From contig NZ_FRCQ01000007.1 of the NCBI RefSeq assembly GCF_900142965.1, positions 62,001-126,000 on the forward strand: 64,000 bases of DNA, read 5' to 3'. This DNA comes from Rhizobacter sp. OV335 (lineage in GTDB: Bacteria; Pseudomonadota; Gammaproteobacteria; Burkholderiales; Burkholderiaceae_C). The stretch's first letter is position 1. Each line of letters begins with the position of its first letter. The notes under the pieces are model-generated. The model saw nothing but the letters and a program-made list of their open reading frames with translations, was not told where the DNA came from and did no database searches. A program made the translations under genes and the position numbers. Shown in pieces: positions 27,324 to 35,924 of this stretch.

Positions 27324-27632
27324 TCACTTCAAGGAAAGGATCCAGGTGACCAAGGTCTTGGCCTCGGCATCCGACACCTGGGTGTTGGCGGGCATCGGGA
27401 CTGCGCCCCACACGCCGGCGCCGCCCTTGATGACCTTCTGCGACAGCTTGTCGACGGCGTCCTTTTGGCCGGCGTACTTCGCGGCGACCTCCTTGTAGGC
27501 CGGGCCGACCACCTTCTTGTCGATGGCGTGGCAGGCCATGCAGTTCTTCTTCTGCGCCAGCTCCGGGTTGGCGAAAGCCGGTGCGGCCGCCAGGGCAGAG
27601 AGGGCAACGATCAGCGAAAGCAGCGACTTCAT
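27324..27632 (-). CDS. periplasmic monohaem cytochrome c (c551/c5 type)
   Basis: A 102-residue class I cytochrome c. The signal peptide MKSLLSLIVALSALAAAPAF ends at Ala21. The mature part has the haem site CMACH (Cys31 to His35), KKVVGPAYKEVAAKY, and an axial methionine in WGAVPMPANTQVSD. The terminal helix is AKTLVTWILSL. The ATG at 27632 has AAGGAA just upstream. It resembles small electron carriers that feed terminal oxidases or denitrification enzymes. It is monocistronic and divergent from the Trp-rich gene (125-bp gap). Confidence 0.92.
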   Translation of the reverse strand: MKSLLSLIVALSALAAAPAFANPELAQKKNCMACHAIDKKVVGPAYKEVAAKYAGQKDAVDKLSQKVIKGGAGVWGAVPMPANTQVSDAEAKTLVTWILSLK

Positions 27633-27757
27633 GATTTCCTTCCGAAGAGGTGGGGAGCCATCCATTACATTTCGATCACTGGACAACTCAACGAATTCTA
27701 CGTGGCGCGGTTGACCGTGCATTGGCGTAGGACAAGCCGGAAGGCCGAGGGAAGATC

Positions 27758-28027
27758 ATGTATTTCGTCGTTTTGGGGGTGCTGCTGATCCTGTCGAACC
27801 TCGCAGGCATCGGGCCGCTGGCCGACCTGGTGTGGCCGGGCGACTGGTGGAAGATGTGCTGGCCCTTCGGCCTGGCCTTCGTCTGGTGGATCTTCGCGGA
27901 TGCCACCGGCTACACCAAGCGCAAGGAAATCGAGAAGATGGACGAGCGCGTGGCCAATCGGCGCAAGGAAAGCCTCGAGAAGCTCGGCATGGACCACCGC
28001 GGCCGCCGCAAGAAGCGCAAAGTCTGA
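27758..28027 (+). CDS. small Trp-rich membrane protein (TIGR04438 family)
   Basis: An 89-residue protein with one or two N-terminal hydrophobic segments (MYFVVLGVLLILSNLAGIG; MCWPFGLAFVWWIFADATGY) and a very basic tail rich in Lys and Arg (KLGMDHRGRRKKRKV). Six tryptophans fall in the first 45 residues. It matches the uncharacterised small Trp-rich protein family of betaproteobacteria. No function is known. It is convergent with ilvD; a perfect palindrome lies between them at 28034-28059. Confidence 0.82.
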   Translation: MYFVVLGVLLILSNLAGIGPLADLVWPGDWWKMCWPFGLAFVWWIFADATGYTKRKEIEKMDERVANRRKESLEKLGMDHRGRRKKRKV

Positions 28028-28033
28028 TAACGC

Positions 28034-28059
28034 GCCAGTCGCCCCGCGGGGCGACTGGC
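28034..28059. terminator. 26-base perfect palindrome between convergent genes
   Basis: The segment equals its own reverse complement over 26 bases and can fold as an 11-base stem with a CGCG loop in either transcript. It starts 7 bases after the Trp-rich protein stop and ends 9 bases before the ilvD stop, so it can terminate both. There is no T-run on either side. Confidence 0.7.
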
Positions 28060-28067
28060 CGATCCCG

Positions 28068-29756
28068 TCAGTCGATCTTGTCGAGCACCGCGCCCTGGCT
28101 GGCGCTCGCGGCATTCTTGAAGAACTTGGCCATCACACCACGGGTGTAGCGCGGCTTCGGCGGCGTCCAGGCGGCGCGCCGCTGCGCCAGCACCGCGTCG
28201 CTGACGTTCAACTGCAGCGTCAGCGTGTGGGCGTCGATCGTGATCGAGTCGCCTTCGTGCACCAGCGCGATGTTGCCGCCGGCATAGGCCTCGGGCGCGA
28301 CGTGGCCGACCACCATGCCCCAGGTGCCGCCCGAGAAGCGGCCGTCGGTCACCAGGCCCACCGATTCGCCCAGCCCCTGGCCGATCAGCGCACCGGTCGG
28401 GGCCAGCATCTCCGGCATGCCCGGGCCGCCCTTCGGGCCCAGGTAGCGAAGCACCATCACGTCGCCGGCAACGATCTTGCGCGCCATGATCGCGGCCAGC
28501 GCCGACTGCTCGTCGTCGAACACCCGCGCCGGGCCGGTGATCACCGGGTTCTTCAGGCCGGTGATCTTCGCGACGCAGCCTTCGGGCGACAGGTTGCCCT
28601 TCAGGATCGCGAGGTGGCCCTCGGTGTACATCGGGTTGTCGATGGTGCGGATCACGTCCTGGTCGGCACGCGGCACGTCGGGGATGTCGGCCAGGTTCTC
28701 GGCCACCGTCTTGCCGGTGATCGTCATGCAGTCGCCGTGCAGCAGGCCGGCCTTCAGCAGCACCTTCATGACCTGCGGGATGCCGCCGGCACGGTGCAGG
28801 TCGACCGCCAGGTACCTGCCCGAAGGCTTCAGGTCGCACAGCACCGGCACCTTGCGGCGCACCCGTTCGAAGTCGTCGATCGTCCACTCGACCTCGGCCG
28901 CATGCGCGATCGCGAGGAAGTGCAGCACCGCGTTGGTCGAGCCGCCGGTGGCCATGATCACCGCCACCGCGTTCTCGATCGACTTCTTCGTGACGATGTC
29001 GCGCGGCTTCAGGTCGGCCTTCACCGCCTCGACCAGCACGCGTGCCGCCGCCTTCGCGGTGTTGGCGGTCTCGTCGTGCGGGTTGGCCATCGTGCTGCTG
29101 AAGGGCAGGGCCATGCCGAGCGCCTCGAACGACGAACTCATCGTGTTGGCGGTGTACATGCCGCCGCAGGAGCCGCTGCCGGGGATCGCGCGGCGCTCGA
29201 TCTCGCAGAAGTCTTCCTCGCTCATGTTGCCGGCGCTGAACTGGCCGACCGCCTCGAACACGCTGACGATGTTCAGGTCCTGGCCCTTGTAGCGGCCCGG
29301 CAGGATCGTGCCGCCGTAGACGTAGATCGCCGGCACGTTGGCGCGCAACATGCCCATCATGCCGCCGGGCATGTTCTTGTCGCAGCCGCCGACCACCAGC
29401 ACGCCGTCCATCCACTGGCCGCCGACGCAGGTCTCGATGCAGTCGGCAATCACCTCGCGCGACACCAGGCTGTACTTCATGCCCTCGGTGCCCATCGCCA
29501 TGCCGTCGCTGATGGTCGGCGTGCCGAAGATCTGCGCGTTGCCGCCGGCTTCCTCGATGCCGGCCACCGCAGCATCGGCCAGCTTCTGCAGCCCGGAGTT
29601 GCAGGGCGTGATCGTCGAATGGCCGTTGGCCACGCCGATCATCGGCTTCTTGAAGTCGCCTTCCTGGTAGCCGAGCGCGTAATACATCGAGCGGTTCGGC
29701 GCGCGCGCGACGCCTTCGGTGATGTTCTTCGAACGGCGGTTGACGGGGCTGCTCAT
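28068..29756 (-). CDS. ilvD: dihydroxy-acid dehydratase
   Basis: Iron-sulfur enzyme of valine, isoleucine and pantothenate synthesis, dehydrating 2,3-dihydroxy acids to 2-keto acids. It has 562 residues. Cluster and Mg-site motifs include [33 protein letters not shown], and [20 protein letters not shown] near the C-terminus. The ATG at 29756 is chosen over an in-frame ATG at 29822 because AGGAGAC lies upstream and [20 protein letters not shown] is the usual start. It is divergent from a LysR gene, with a dyad in the shared promoter region. Confidence 0.97.
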   Translation of the reverse strand: MSSPVNRRSKNITEGVARAPNRSMYYALGYQEGDFKKPMIGVANGHSTITPCNSGLQKLADAAVAGIEEAGGNAQIFGTPTISDGMAMGTEGMKYSLVSREVIADCIETCVGGQWMDGVLVVGGCDKNMPGGMMGMLRANVPAIYVYGGTILPGRYKGQDLNIVSVFEAVGQFSAGNMSEEDFCEIERRAIPGSGSCGGMYTANTMSSSFEALGMALPFSSTMANPHDETANTAKAAARVLVEAVKADLKPRDIVTKKSIENAVAVIMATGGSTNAVLHFLAIAHAAEVEWTIDDFERVRRKVPVLCDLKPSGRYLAVDLHRAGGIPQVMKVLLKAGLLHGDCMTITGKTVAENLADIPDVPRADQDVIRTIDNPMYTEGHLAILKGNLSPEGCVAKITGLKNPVITGPARVFDDEQSALAAIMARKIVAGDVMVLRYLGPKGGPGMPEMLAPTGALIGQGLGESVGLVTDGRFSGGTWGMVVGHVAPEAYAGGNIALVHEGDSITIDAHTLTLQLNVSDAVLAQRRAAWTPPKPRYTRGVMAKFFKNAASASQGAVLDKID

Positions 29757-29825
29757 CGGAATGTCTCCTGGCGGATGCTCGGGGGGAGCGCCAGTATCGA
29801 TCGCGTGCAGAATGTCGTCCAATAT

Positions 29826-29841
29826 ATCCAGCGTGGTGGAT
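29826..29841. promoter_or_regulatory. candidate LysR-type operator between ilvD and lysR
   Basis: ATCCA and TGGAT form a perfect 5-base dyad around a 6-base spacer, in an AT-rich island (29821-29858) within the GC-rich 107-bp divergent region. This is the expected place for a LysR regulator site controlling both ilvD and its own gene. The assignment rests on position and symmetry only. Confidence 0.4.
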
Positions 29842-29863
29842 TGATATGTTTGATGTATGAGTG

Positions 29864-30799
29864 ATGGCGATGGCTGACGAGTTCCGCGTGCCGGCCATCG
29901 AACTGCGGGCGTGGCGGCAGTTCCTGGTGCTGGCCGAGACGCTGCATTTCGGCCGGGCGGCGCAGCAGCTCAACATGACGCAGCCGCCGCTGACGCTCGC
30001 GATCCGCCAGATCGAGGCGCGGCTCGGCACGCCGCTGTTCGACCGCACGCGGCGCCGTGTCGCGCTGACGCCGGCCGGCGAGGCGCTGGTGTCGCCGGTG
30101 CGCCAGCTGCTGCAGCAGGCGGCTGCGCTGGCGGCGGTCGCCGGCGCGGCCGGCAGCGGGGCGGTCGGGCGCCTGCGGCTCGGCTTCGTCTCGACGGTCG
30201 GCTTCGGGCCGCTGCCGGGCTGGCTGCGCGATTTCCGCCTCGCCGAGCCGGGCATCCACGTCGAGCTGCGCGAAGCCACCACCGACGTGCAGCTCGCCGC
30301 GCTCGCCCAGCGCGAGGCCGACGCCGGCTTCGTGCTGCATGCGCCCGGCATGCTGCCGGCGCCGGCGCTCGAGCACCTGTCGCTCGGCACCGAACCGCTG
30401 GTGCTGGCGCTGCCGGCCGCCTCTTCGCTGGCGGGCGCGCGCCGGCTGTCGCTGCCGGCCCTGCTGGCGCAGCCGCTGATCATCTTCCCGCGGGCGATCG
30501 CGCCGTCGATCCACGACGCGGTGGTCGCGTTCTATCACCGGCACGGCGCGACGCCGGTGATCGGCCAGGAGGCGATCCAGATGCAGACCATCGTCAACCT
30601 GGTGTCGGCCGGGCTCGGCCTCGCCTGGGTGCCCGAATCGGTGACGCAGCTGCGGCGCGACGGTGTGCTGTACCGGCGCTTGCCGCCGTCGCTGGCGGGC
30701 GCGGCGCCGCAATCCGAAACCAGCCTGGTGTGGCCGGGCGATGCGGGGCCGGTGGTCGAGCGCTTCGTGCGATTCGTGCGCGCATCGCTGACCGGCTGA
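29864..30799 (+). CDS. LysR-family transcriptional regulator
   Basis: A 311-residue LTTR. The N-terminal winged HTH is [20 protein letters not shown] followed by [20 protein letters not shown] and [18 protein letters not shown]. The C-terminal two-lobed effector domain begins near residue 95 ([20 protein letters not shown]). ATG 29864 is used; GTG 29861 and ATG 29870 are close alternatives, and no clear ribosome site decides. It is divergent from ilvD, so a role in branched-chain amino-acid gene control is plausible. lgt follows 59 bp downstream on the same strand. Confidence 0.9.
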   Translation: MAMADEFRVPAIELRAWRQFLVLAETLHFGRAAQQLNMTQPPLTLAIRQIEARLGTPLFDRTRRRVALTPAGEALVSPVRQLLQQAAALAAVAGAAGSGAVGRLRLGFVSTVGFGPLPGWLRDFRLAEPGIHVELREATTDVQLAALAQREADAGFVLHAPGMLPAPALEHLSLGTEPLVLALPAASSLAGARRLSLPALLAQPLIIFPRAIAPSIHDAVVAFYHRHGATPVIGQEAIQMQTIVNLVSAGLGLAWVPESVTQLRRDGVLYRRLPPSLAGAAPQSETSLVWPGDAGPVVERFVRFVRASLTG

Positions 30800-30858
30800 G
30801 CGGGGGGCTGAGCTGGGGTATCGTTCGCCTGCTTCCGCATTGCCCGGCTCCCCACACC

Positions 30859-31680
30859 ATGCTCGTTCATCCGAAATTCGATCCTGTCGCGCTGCAGATC
30901 GGCCCGCTGGCCATCCACTGGTACGGCATCACCTACCTGGTCGCCTTCGGGCTCTTCCTGTGGCTCGCGTCGATCCGCGTGCGGCAGACGCAATTCGCGC
31001 AGGCTGGCTGGACGCGCCGCGACGTCGAGGACCTGCTGTTCTACGGCGTGCTGGGCGTGGTGATCGGTGGCCGGCTCGGCTACGTGCTGTTCTACAAGCC
31101 GGGCTACTACGCGTCGCACCCGCTGGAGGTGTTCGCGGTCTGGAAGGGCGGCATGGCCTTCCACGGCGGGCTGCTGGGCGTGATCGCGGCGATGGGCGTG
31201 TTCGCCTGGCTGCGCAAGCGGCCGTTCTGGCAGGTCACCGACCTGATCGCCCCCTGCGTGCCGACCGGGCTGGCGTCCGGGCGCATCGGCAACTTCATCA
31301 ACGGCGAGCTGTGGGGCCGCTTCGCGCCGGCCGACCTGCCGTGGGGCATGGTGTTTCCCGAGTCGGGCAGCCCACTGCCGCGCCATCCGTCGCAGCTCTA
31401 CCAGTTCGGCATGGAAGGCCTGCTGCTGTTCGCCTTCCTGTGGTGGTTCTCGCGCAAGCCGCGGCCGATGGGGCAGGTGTCGGGTGCCTTCCTGATCGGC
31501 TATGGCCTGTGCCGCTTCATTGCGGAGTTCTTCCGCGAGCCGGATGCCTTCCTCGGCATCCTCGCGCTCGGCATGAGCATGGGCCAGTGGCTGTGCGTGC
31601 CGATGATCGGGGCCGGCATCGTGCTGTGCGCCTGGTCGGCGCGGCGTGGTCTGCCGTCGGCCGAGAAGGTGGCCGCATGA
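30859..31680 (+). CDS. lgt: prolipoprotein diacylglyceryl transferase
   Basis: Inner-membrane enzyme that attaches diacylglycerol from phosphatidylglycerol to the lipobox cysteine, the first step of lipoprotein maturation; it would serve the five lipoproteins in this window. It has 273 residues and about seven membrane segments. Key blocks are [30 protein letters not shown] (essential His-Gly region), the Lgt signature [16 protein letters not shown], and [13 protein letters not shown]. The ATG at 30859 gives the family start. The stop overlaps the dnaQ start by 4 bases. Confidence 0.97.
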   Translation: MLVHPKFDPVALQIGPLAIHWYGITYLVAFGLFLWLASIRVRQTQFAQAGWTRRDVEDLLFYGVLGVVIGGRLGYVLFYKPGYYASHPLEVFAVWKGGMAFHGGLLGVIAAMGVFAWLRKRPFWQVTDLIAPCVPTGLASGRIGNFINGELWGRFAPADLPWGMVFPESGSPLPRHPSQLYQFGMEGLLLFAFLWWFSRKPRPMGQVSGAFLIGYGLCRFIAEFFREPDAFLGILALGMSMGQWLCVPMIGAGIVLCAWSARRGLPSAEKVAA

Positions 31681-32381
31681 GGCAGGTCTTCTTCGACACC
31701 GAGACCACCGGCCTGAGCCCGGAATCCGGCGACCGCATCATCGAGATCGGCTGCGTCGAGATGGTGAACCGGCGCCTGACCGGCAACAACAAGCACTTCT
31801 ACGTCAACCCGCAGCGCTCGAGCCACGAAGACGCGGTGAAGATCCACGGGCTGACCGACGAGTTCCTGGCCGACAAGCCGCTGTTCGGCGCTATCGCCGA
31901 CGAGCTGATGGATTTCCTGGCGGGCGCCGAGATCGTCATCCACAACGCCGGCTTCGACGTCGGCTTCATGAACGCCGAGCTGCGCCGGCTCGGCCGCCGG
32001 CCGTTCGCGGAGTGCGTGGCGGGCGTCAGCGACAGCCTGCTGATGGCGCGCGAGATGTTCCCCGGCAAGTCGAATTCGCTCGATGCGCTGTGCAAGCGGC
32101 TGGAGGTCGACAACTCGAACCGCTCGCTGCACGGCGCGCTGCTCGACGCCGGGCTGCTGGCCGAGGTCTACATCAACATGACGCGCGGGCAGAACTCGCT
32201 GGTCATCGATGCGGGCAGCAGCTCGTCGCAGGACATCGTCATCGCGGCGATCGACTTCAGCGCCTTCGACCTGCCGGTCATCGTCGCCAACGATGAAGAA
32301 CTCGCGGCGCACGAGAAGCAGCTCACGGATCTCGACAAGGCGTCCGGCGGCAAGACGGGCTGGCGACAGCTTGTGGCATAA
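31677..32381 (+). CDS. dnaQ: DNA polymerase III epsilon subunit (proofreading exonuclease)
   Basis: 3'-5' exonuclease of the replicative polymerase, 234 residues. DEDDh motifs: Exo [21 protein letters not shown], Exo [20 protein letters not shown], and Exo [21 protein letters not shown] containing the catalytic His and Asp. The C-terminal 55 residues provide the alpha-subunit binding tail, poorly conserved as usual. The ATG at 31677 overlaps the lgt stop (ATGA), so expression is coupled to lgt. It is followed 61 bp later by a tRNA gene. Confidence 0.95.
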   Translation: MRQVFFDTETTGLSPESGDRIIEIGCVEMVNRRLTGNNKHFYVNPQRSSHEDAVKIHGLTDEFLADKPLFGAIADELMDFLAGAEIVIHNAGFDVGFMNAELRRLGRRPFAECVAGVSDSLLMAREMFPGKSNSLDALCKRLEVDNSNRSLHGALLDAGLLAEVYINMTRGQNSLVIDAGSSSSQDIVIAAIDFSAFDLPVIVANDEELAAHEKQLTDLDKASGGKTGWRQLVA

Positions 32382-32442
32382 TCCGTGGCTTCGCAGCGAG
32401 GCCCCCAAGGCACTGCGCGAAGCCGGTGATCGAAAGACACTC

Positions 32443-32517
32443 GGGCGGTTAACTCAGCGGTAGAGTGCCACCTTCACACGGTGGAAGTCGCAGGTTCGAA
32501 CCCTGCACCGCCCACCA
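32443..32517 (+). tRNA. tRNA-Val (anticodon CAC)
   Basis: A 75-base cloverleaf. Acceptor stem GGGCGGT (32443-32449) pairs with ACCGCCC (32507-32513); discriminator A and an encoded CCA follow (32515-32517). The anticodon stem CCACC/GGTGG encloses loop TTCACAC with anticodon CAC, reading GTG (Val). The T arm is GCAGG-TTCGAAC-CCTGC. The D arm carries ACTCAGCGGTAGAGT. Confidence 0.96.
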
Positions 32518-32536
32518 GCTCGATCACCAGAACAAG

Positions 32537-32560
32537 GCAGCACACGGTGCTGCTTTTTTT
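32537..32560 (+). terminator. intrinsic terminator after tRNA-Val
   Basis: Stem GCAGCAC/GTGCTGC (32537-32543 and 32547-32553) with a 3-base loop followed by seven T residues, 20 bases after the tRNA CCA. This is the clearest rho-independent terminator in the left half of the window. Confidence 0.9.
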
Positions 32561-32655
32561 ATGCGCGTCGCACGCATCGCCCATGCGCTGCATTGCGCTG
32601 CACTTCATCGTGCATTGGCACGAGCGACCATTCGCCGCAGATATAGTCCAACGGC

Positions 32656-33282
32656 ATGCCAAGCACCCACCCTCACCCGATACGCGCGCTGGTCGTGCTG
32701 CTCGCCGCGCTCGCGTGCGGCGCCGCGCACGCCGGCCCGCCCGAAGGCGACCTGTTCGGCTACAAGCTCGGCGCGCCGTATGCCGTCGGCGAATTGACGC
32801 AACAGCGCACGCGCGTCTCGTCGATGGTCGAGATGCTGATCGACAAGCCGGACAAGGCCCCCGAGTTCAAGGCCGTCGAACTGCTCGCGACACCGAAGAG
32901 CCTGACGCTGCTCAGCGTGCACGGCGTCGCCGATTTTCCCGATGAAGCGCAGGCACGCGCCTTCGCGTCCCGCCAGTCCGCGCAGATCACCAGCGCGTAT
33001 GGCGACAAGTGCCCGAAGAGCCCGTCCTTCATGAACGACCTCGTGAAGCTGCTGTGCCCGGGAGGGCTGGAGCTGTCGGTGTCGTACTACCCGCCCGATG
33101 CCTCGCGGGTGCAGCACAAGGTCCACCTGGGCCTGCGGCTGGCACCGGACAGCGAGGCCGGGCGCCGCCTGAGCCGCCTGGCGGAACAGGAATCGGCCGC
33201 GCCGGCCGCCGATGTGGATTCGGCGCAACGCAGCGACAAACCAAAAGCCGATACCCCGGCCGCGAAGCAGTCGCCGCAATAG
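32656..33282 (+). CDS. small exported protein of unknown function
   Basis: A 208-residue protein with a signal peptide (IRALVVLLAALACGAAHA, cleavage after about residue 27). The mature part begins with EGDLFGYKLGAPYAVG and has one likely disulfide pair (DKCPKSP and LLCPGG, about 33 residues... apart in the middle of the chain). The C-terminal 45 residues are low-complexity, rich in Ala, Ser, Lys and Asp. No enzyme motif is visible and I do not recognise a family. It stands alone between the tRNA terminator and a long non-coding stretch. Confidence 0.7.
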   Translation: MPSTHPHPIRALVVLLAALACGAAHAGPPEGDLFGYKLGAPYAVGELTQQRTRVSSMVEMLIDKPDKAPEFKAVELLATPKSLTLLSVHGVADFPDEAQARAFASRQSAQITSAYGDKCPKSPSFMNDLVKLLCPGGLELSVSYYPPDASRVQHKVHLGLRLAPDSEAGRRLSRLAEQESAAPAADVDSAQRSDKPKADTPAAKQSPQ

Positions 33283-33698
33283 GCGCCCGAACGGGCCCCT
33301 TCTTCGAGAACGCACGGAGCCCCATCGCTCGGATTGGCAGGCTTTCGCCTTGCTTATTCCTGAGCGCAATCAAGGACTTATCGTCAGCTACAGGCCGTTT
33401 TGTAGCGATTGCACACGAGTCTGTAACAAAGCCTGATACGTGTTCGGCGTCGGATAAACCCTGATTCACTCCATCGTAATTTCCGATGGATGGAGCGATC
33501 CCCCTCTGCCACCCCCGTGAACGAGGGGGTGTCGACGGCATTCGATCGCTTGCAAAAACAAAAGCCCCTGATCTGACCTCCCGTAACAGGCCTCACCCCT
33601 GGTCGTTCAATGATTCGTCCCAGCCGTCGAAACAGGGATGCCGCATCGACGGGCGCAGGGATTGGCCCGGCGTTTGGATTGGCTAGAGGAGCTATCGA
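33283..33698. other. 416-bp non-coding region rich in stem-loops
   Basis: No credible gene is seen on either strand. Three perfect hairpins occur: GCTACA/TGTAGC (33387-33392, 33401-33406), CCATCG/CGATGG (33471-33476, 33484-33489), and CACCCCC/GGGGGTG (33510-33516, 33525-33531). Base composition from about 33360 to 33480 is less GC-rich than the flanks, as expected for a promoter and leader. The 3' end carries the ribosome site GAGGAG for the lipoprotein gene at 33699. A long structured 5' leader is likely; it matches no riboswitch class I can recall. Confidence 0.5.
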
Positions 33699-35792
33699 AT
33701 GAGTTGGTTTCACAAGGTGTTGGGCGCGTTCTGCGTGACGGCCGTGCTGGCTGGATGCGGCGGGTCCTCGACGGATCAAGGCACGGATGTGGCGGATGCC
33801 GCTGGTGCTTCCGAATCAGCCGAAGCGCTGCGCGTTGCCGCAGCGGCCGGCACGCGCTACACGCTGACGGTGTCCGGCCAGGCCGGCGGCCTGATCGGCT
33901 CGCAGCCCGCAGGCATCGTCTGCGGTGAAGGCAGCACCCAGTGCAGCGCGAGCTTCGCGGCCGGCACGCAGGTGATGATCGGCCACCGCGCCAGCAGCGG
34001 CTACACCTTCAAGGGCTGGAGCGGCGGTTCGTGCTCCGGCACCGAGTTCTGCTACGTCACGATGGGCCAGAACCGCACGGTGGTCGGCAGCTTCGTCTCG
34101 AACAGCACGCCCACCCCGACCCCGACGCCGACCCCCACGCCGACGCCCACCCCGACCCCCACGGTCACCTACCCGCTGGCGATCACCGTCACCGGCAGCG
34201 GCTCGCTGACGTCGAGCCCGGCTGGCGTGTCGTGCAGCGCGTCGTGCACCAGCGTCTTCTACTCCGGCACGCCCGTCACGCTGAACCCGACGCCGGCTTC
34301 CGGCTACAGCTTCAGCGGCTGGACCGGCGCCTGCTCGGGCACCGGCACCTGCACCGTGCAGATGAATGCGGCGGCTGCGGTCGGCGCATCGTTCACCGCG
34401 ACCTCCACCGGCGGCGGCTCGGGCGGCACCGGCGGTACCGGCAACGGCACGGCGCCGGGCACCGGCACCGGCAAGGCGTACTTCGTGGCGACCACCGGCA
34501 GCGACAGCAACGCCGGCACCTCGCTGACGACGCCGTTCAAGACGATCAACAAGGCCGTCGGCCTGGCCAGCGCCGGCGACACGATCGACGTGCGTGCCGG
34601 CACCTACACCGAGAGCGTCGTGATCCGCCGTGCGGGCAGCGCCACGAAGTGGATCTCGCTGCGCGGCTACAACGGCGAGCGCCCGGTGATCAAGAGCACG
34701 AGCTCGGGCCCGACCGTGTACTTCTACAACTCCGCCTGCGATGAAGACGCCGTCGGCGACGGCAGCGGCAACACCGACTGCTACCCGATGTACTGGCTGG
34801 TGCAAGGCCTGGAGATCCAGGGCAGCGCCGCCGGCGGTGGCGACGGCAACGCGATCAAGATCGACACGCCGAAGGTCAAGCTGGTGGGCAACCGCCTGTG
34901 CTGCAGCGTCGCCGACATCGTCAAGCTGGTGCGCACGTCCAACGACGTCGAAGTGCTCGACAACGAGATCTGGCAAGACGCGTCGAAGGTCAAGCCGGGC
35001 AGCAACGCCCAGGGTGTCGACATCGTCGGTGCGGACCGCGTCCGTGTCGCCGGCAACTACATCCACGACGTGCCGGACATCGGCATCTATGCCAAGGGCA
35101 ATGCCCGCAACCCGATCTTCGAGAACAACCGCCTCGTCAACATCGGCAACGCCGACAACGGCCATGCGCTGATGCTGGGCCAGGAGACCGACGACTACCG
35201 CCTGGTCGACGGAAGGTACGAGACGTATGACGGCATCGTTCGCAACAACGTCGTGATCGGCTCCACCTGGGCCTGCCTCGCGACCTCGTCGTCGAGCAAC
35301 GCCCGCTTCTACAACAACAGCTGCTACGACACCGGCAAGCTGATGCACGCATCGATCTTCCTCTCCAACGAGTCGGAAGTCGGCCAGGCCGGCACCAACG
35401 TCTACTTCGGCAACAACATCATCTACGGTTCGTCGGCCAAGCCGGTGGTGAAGATCGGCTCCAGCGCGATGACCGACTACAAGACGCTGGTCTTCGACCA
35501 CAACGTCTACTACACCAGCACGGGCAACCCGACCTTCTCGAGCGACGACTTCTCCGGCGTCAACTTCGCGACCTGGCTGACCAAGTACAAGGCCCTGAGC
35601 GGACGTGACGACGGCGGCAGCAAGGTGGCCGATCCGAAGTTCTCGACCACCACCGGCAGCACCCCGCTGACGCTGTCGACCGGCAGCCCGGCGATCGATG
35701 CCGGCGCGAACCAGTCGCTGGTCCCGACCGACTCCCGCGGCGTGCAGCGCGCCCAGGGTGCGACCACCGACATCGGCGCCTACGAGTACTGA
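33699..35792 (+). CDS. lipoprotein: two Cys-rich repeats plus DUF1565/pectate-lyase-like beta-helix
   Basis: A 697-residue predicted lipoprotein, lipobox LAGC (Cys20). Two copies of a roughly 75-residue Cys-rich repeat follow (about 50-130 and 155-230), each ending in a GWSGG/GWTGA-C-S-G core (GYTFKGWSGGSCSG; GYSFSGWTGACSGTG) and divided by a Thr-Pro linker encoded by a short tandem repeat. After a Gly-rich linker comes a parallel beta-helix starting YFVATTGSDSNAGTSLTTPF, the DUF1565 entry strand of pectate-lyase-like enzymes. PbH1 turns include VEVLDNEIWQD and NPIFENNRLVNIG. It ends STDIGAYEY-like (TTDIGAYEY). Probably exported to the cell surface and active on, or bound to, a polysaccharide. 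First of three related genes. Confidence 0.8.
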   Translation: MSWFHKVLGAFCVTAVLAGCGGSSTDQGTDVADAAGASESAEALRVAAAAGTRYTLTVSGQAGGLIGSQPAGIVCGEGSTQCSASFAAGTQVMIGHRASSGYTFKGWSGGSCSGTEFCYVTMGQNRTVVGSFVSNSTPTPTPTPTPTPTPTPTPTVTYPLAITVTGSGSLTSSPAGVSCSASCTSVFYSGTPVTLNPTPASGYSFSGWTGACSGTGTCTVQMNAAAAVGASFTATSTGGGSGGTGGTGNGTAPGTGTGKAYFVATTGSDSNAGTSLTTPFKTINKAVGLASAGDTIDVRAGTYTESVVIRRAGSATKWISLRGYNGERPVIKSTSSGPTVYFYNSACDEDAVGDGSGNTDCYPMYWLVQGLEIQGSAAGGGDGNAIKIDTPKVKLVGNRLCCSVADIVKLVRTSNDVEVLDNEIWQDASKVKPGSNAQGVDIVGADRVRVAGNYIHDVPDIGIYAKGNARNPIFENNRLVNIGNADNGHALMLGQETDDYRLVDGRYETYDGIVRNNVVIGSTWACLATSSSSNARFYNNSCYDTGKLMHASIFLSNESEVGQAGTNVYFGNNIIYGSSAKPVVKIGSSAMTDYKTLVFDHNVYYTSTGNPTFSSDDFSGVNFATWLTKYKALSGRDDGGSKVADPKFSTTTGSTPLTLSTGSPAIDAGANQSLVPTDSRGVQRAQGATTDIGAYEY

Positions 35793-35800
35793 TGTCAACC

Positions 35801-35826
35801 AGGCGCCGGCGGTTCTGCCGGCGCCT
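35801..35826 (+). terminator. hairpin after beta-helix lipoprotein
   Basis: A 10-base perfect stem (35801-35810 with 35817-35826) and 6-base loop, 8 bases after the stop codon. A second hairpin GGCGGCC/GGCCGCC follows at 35845-35863. There is no T-run. It probably separates the transcript from the next lipoprotein gene, or stabilises the 3' end. Confidence 0.6.
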
Positions 35827-35924
35827 TCCTCGATCAACAACACAGGCGGCCGATGAGGCCGCCCAGAGCCCAGCCCGGCGATCCATTCGATCCGGCCTGG
35901 ACCGGGCTTGTCTGGAGCTATTCA

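Noticed and set aside
33816-35843. Long minus-strand open frame opposite the beta-helix lipoprotein
   Set aside because: Shadow of a high-GC gene; Val/Ala/Asp-rich with no domain, while the plus strand encodes a coherent lipoprotein.
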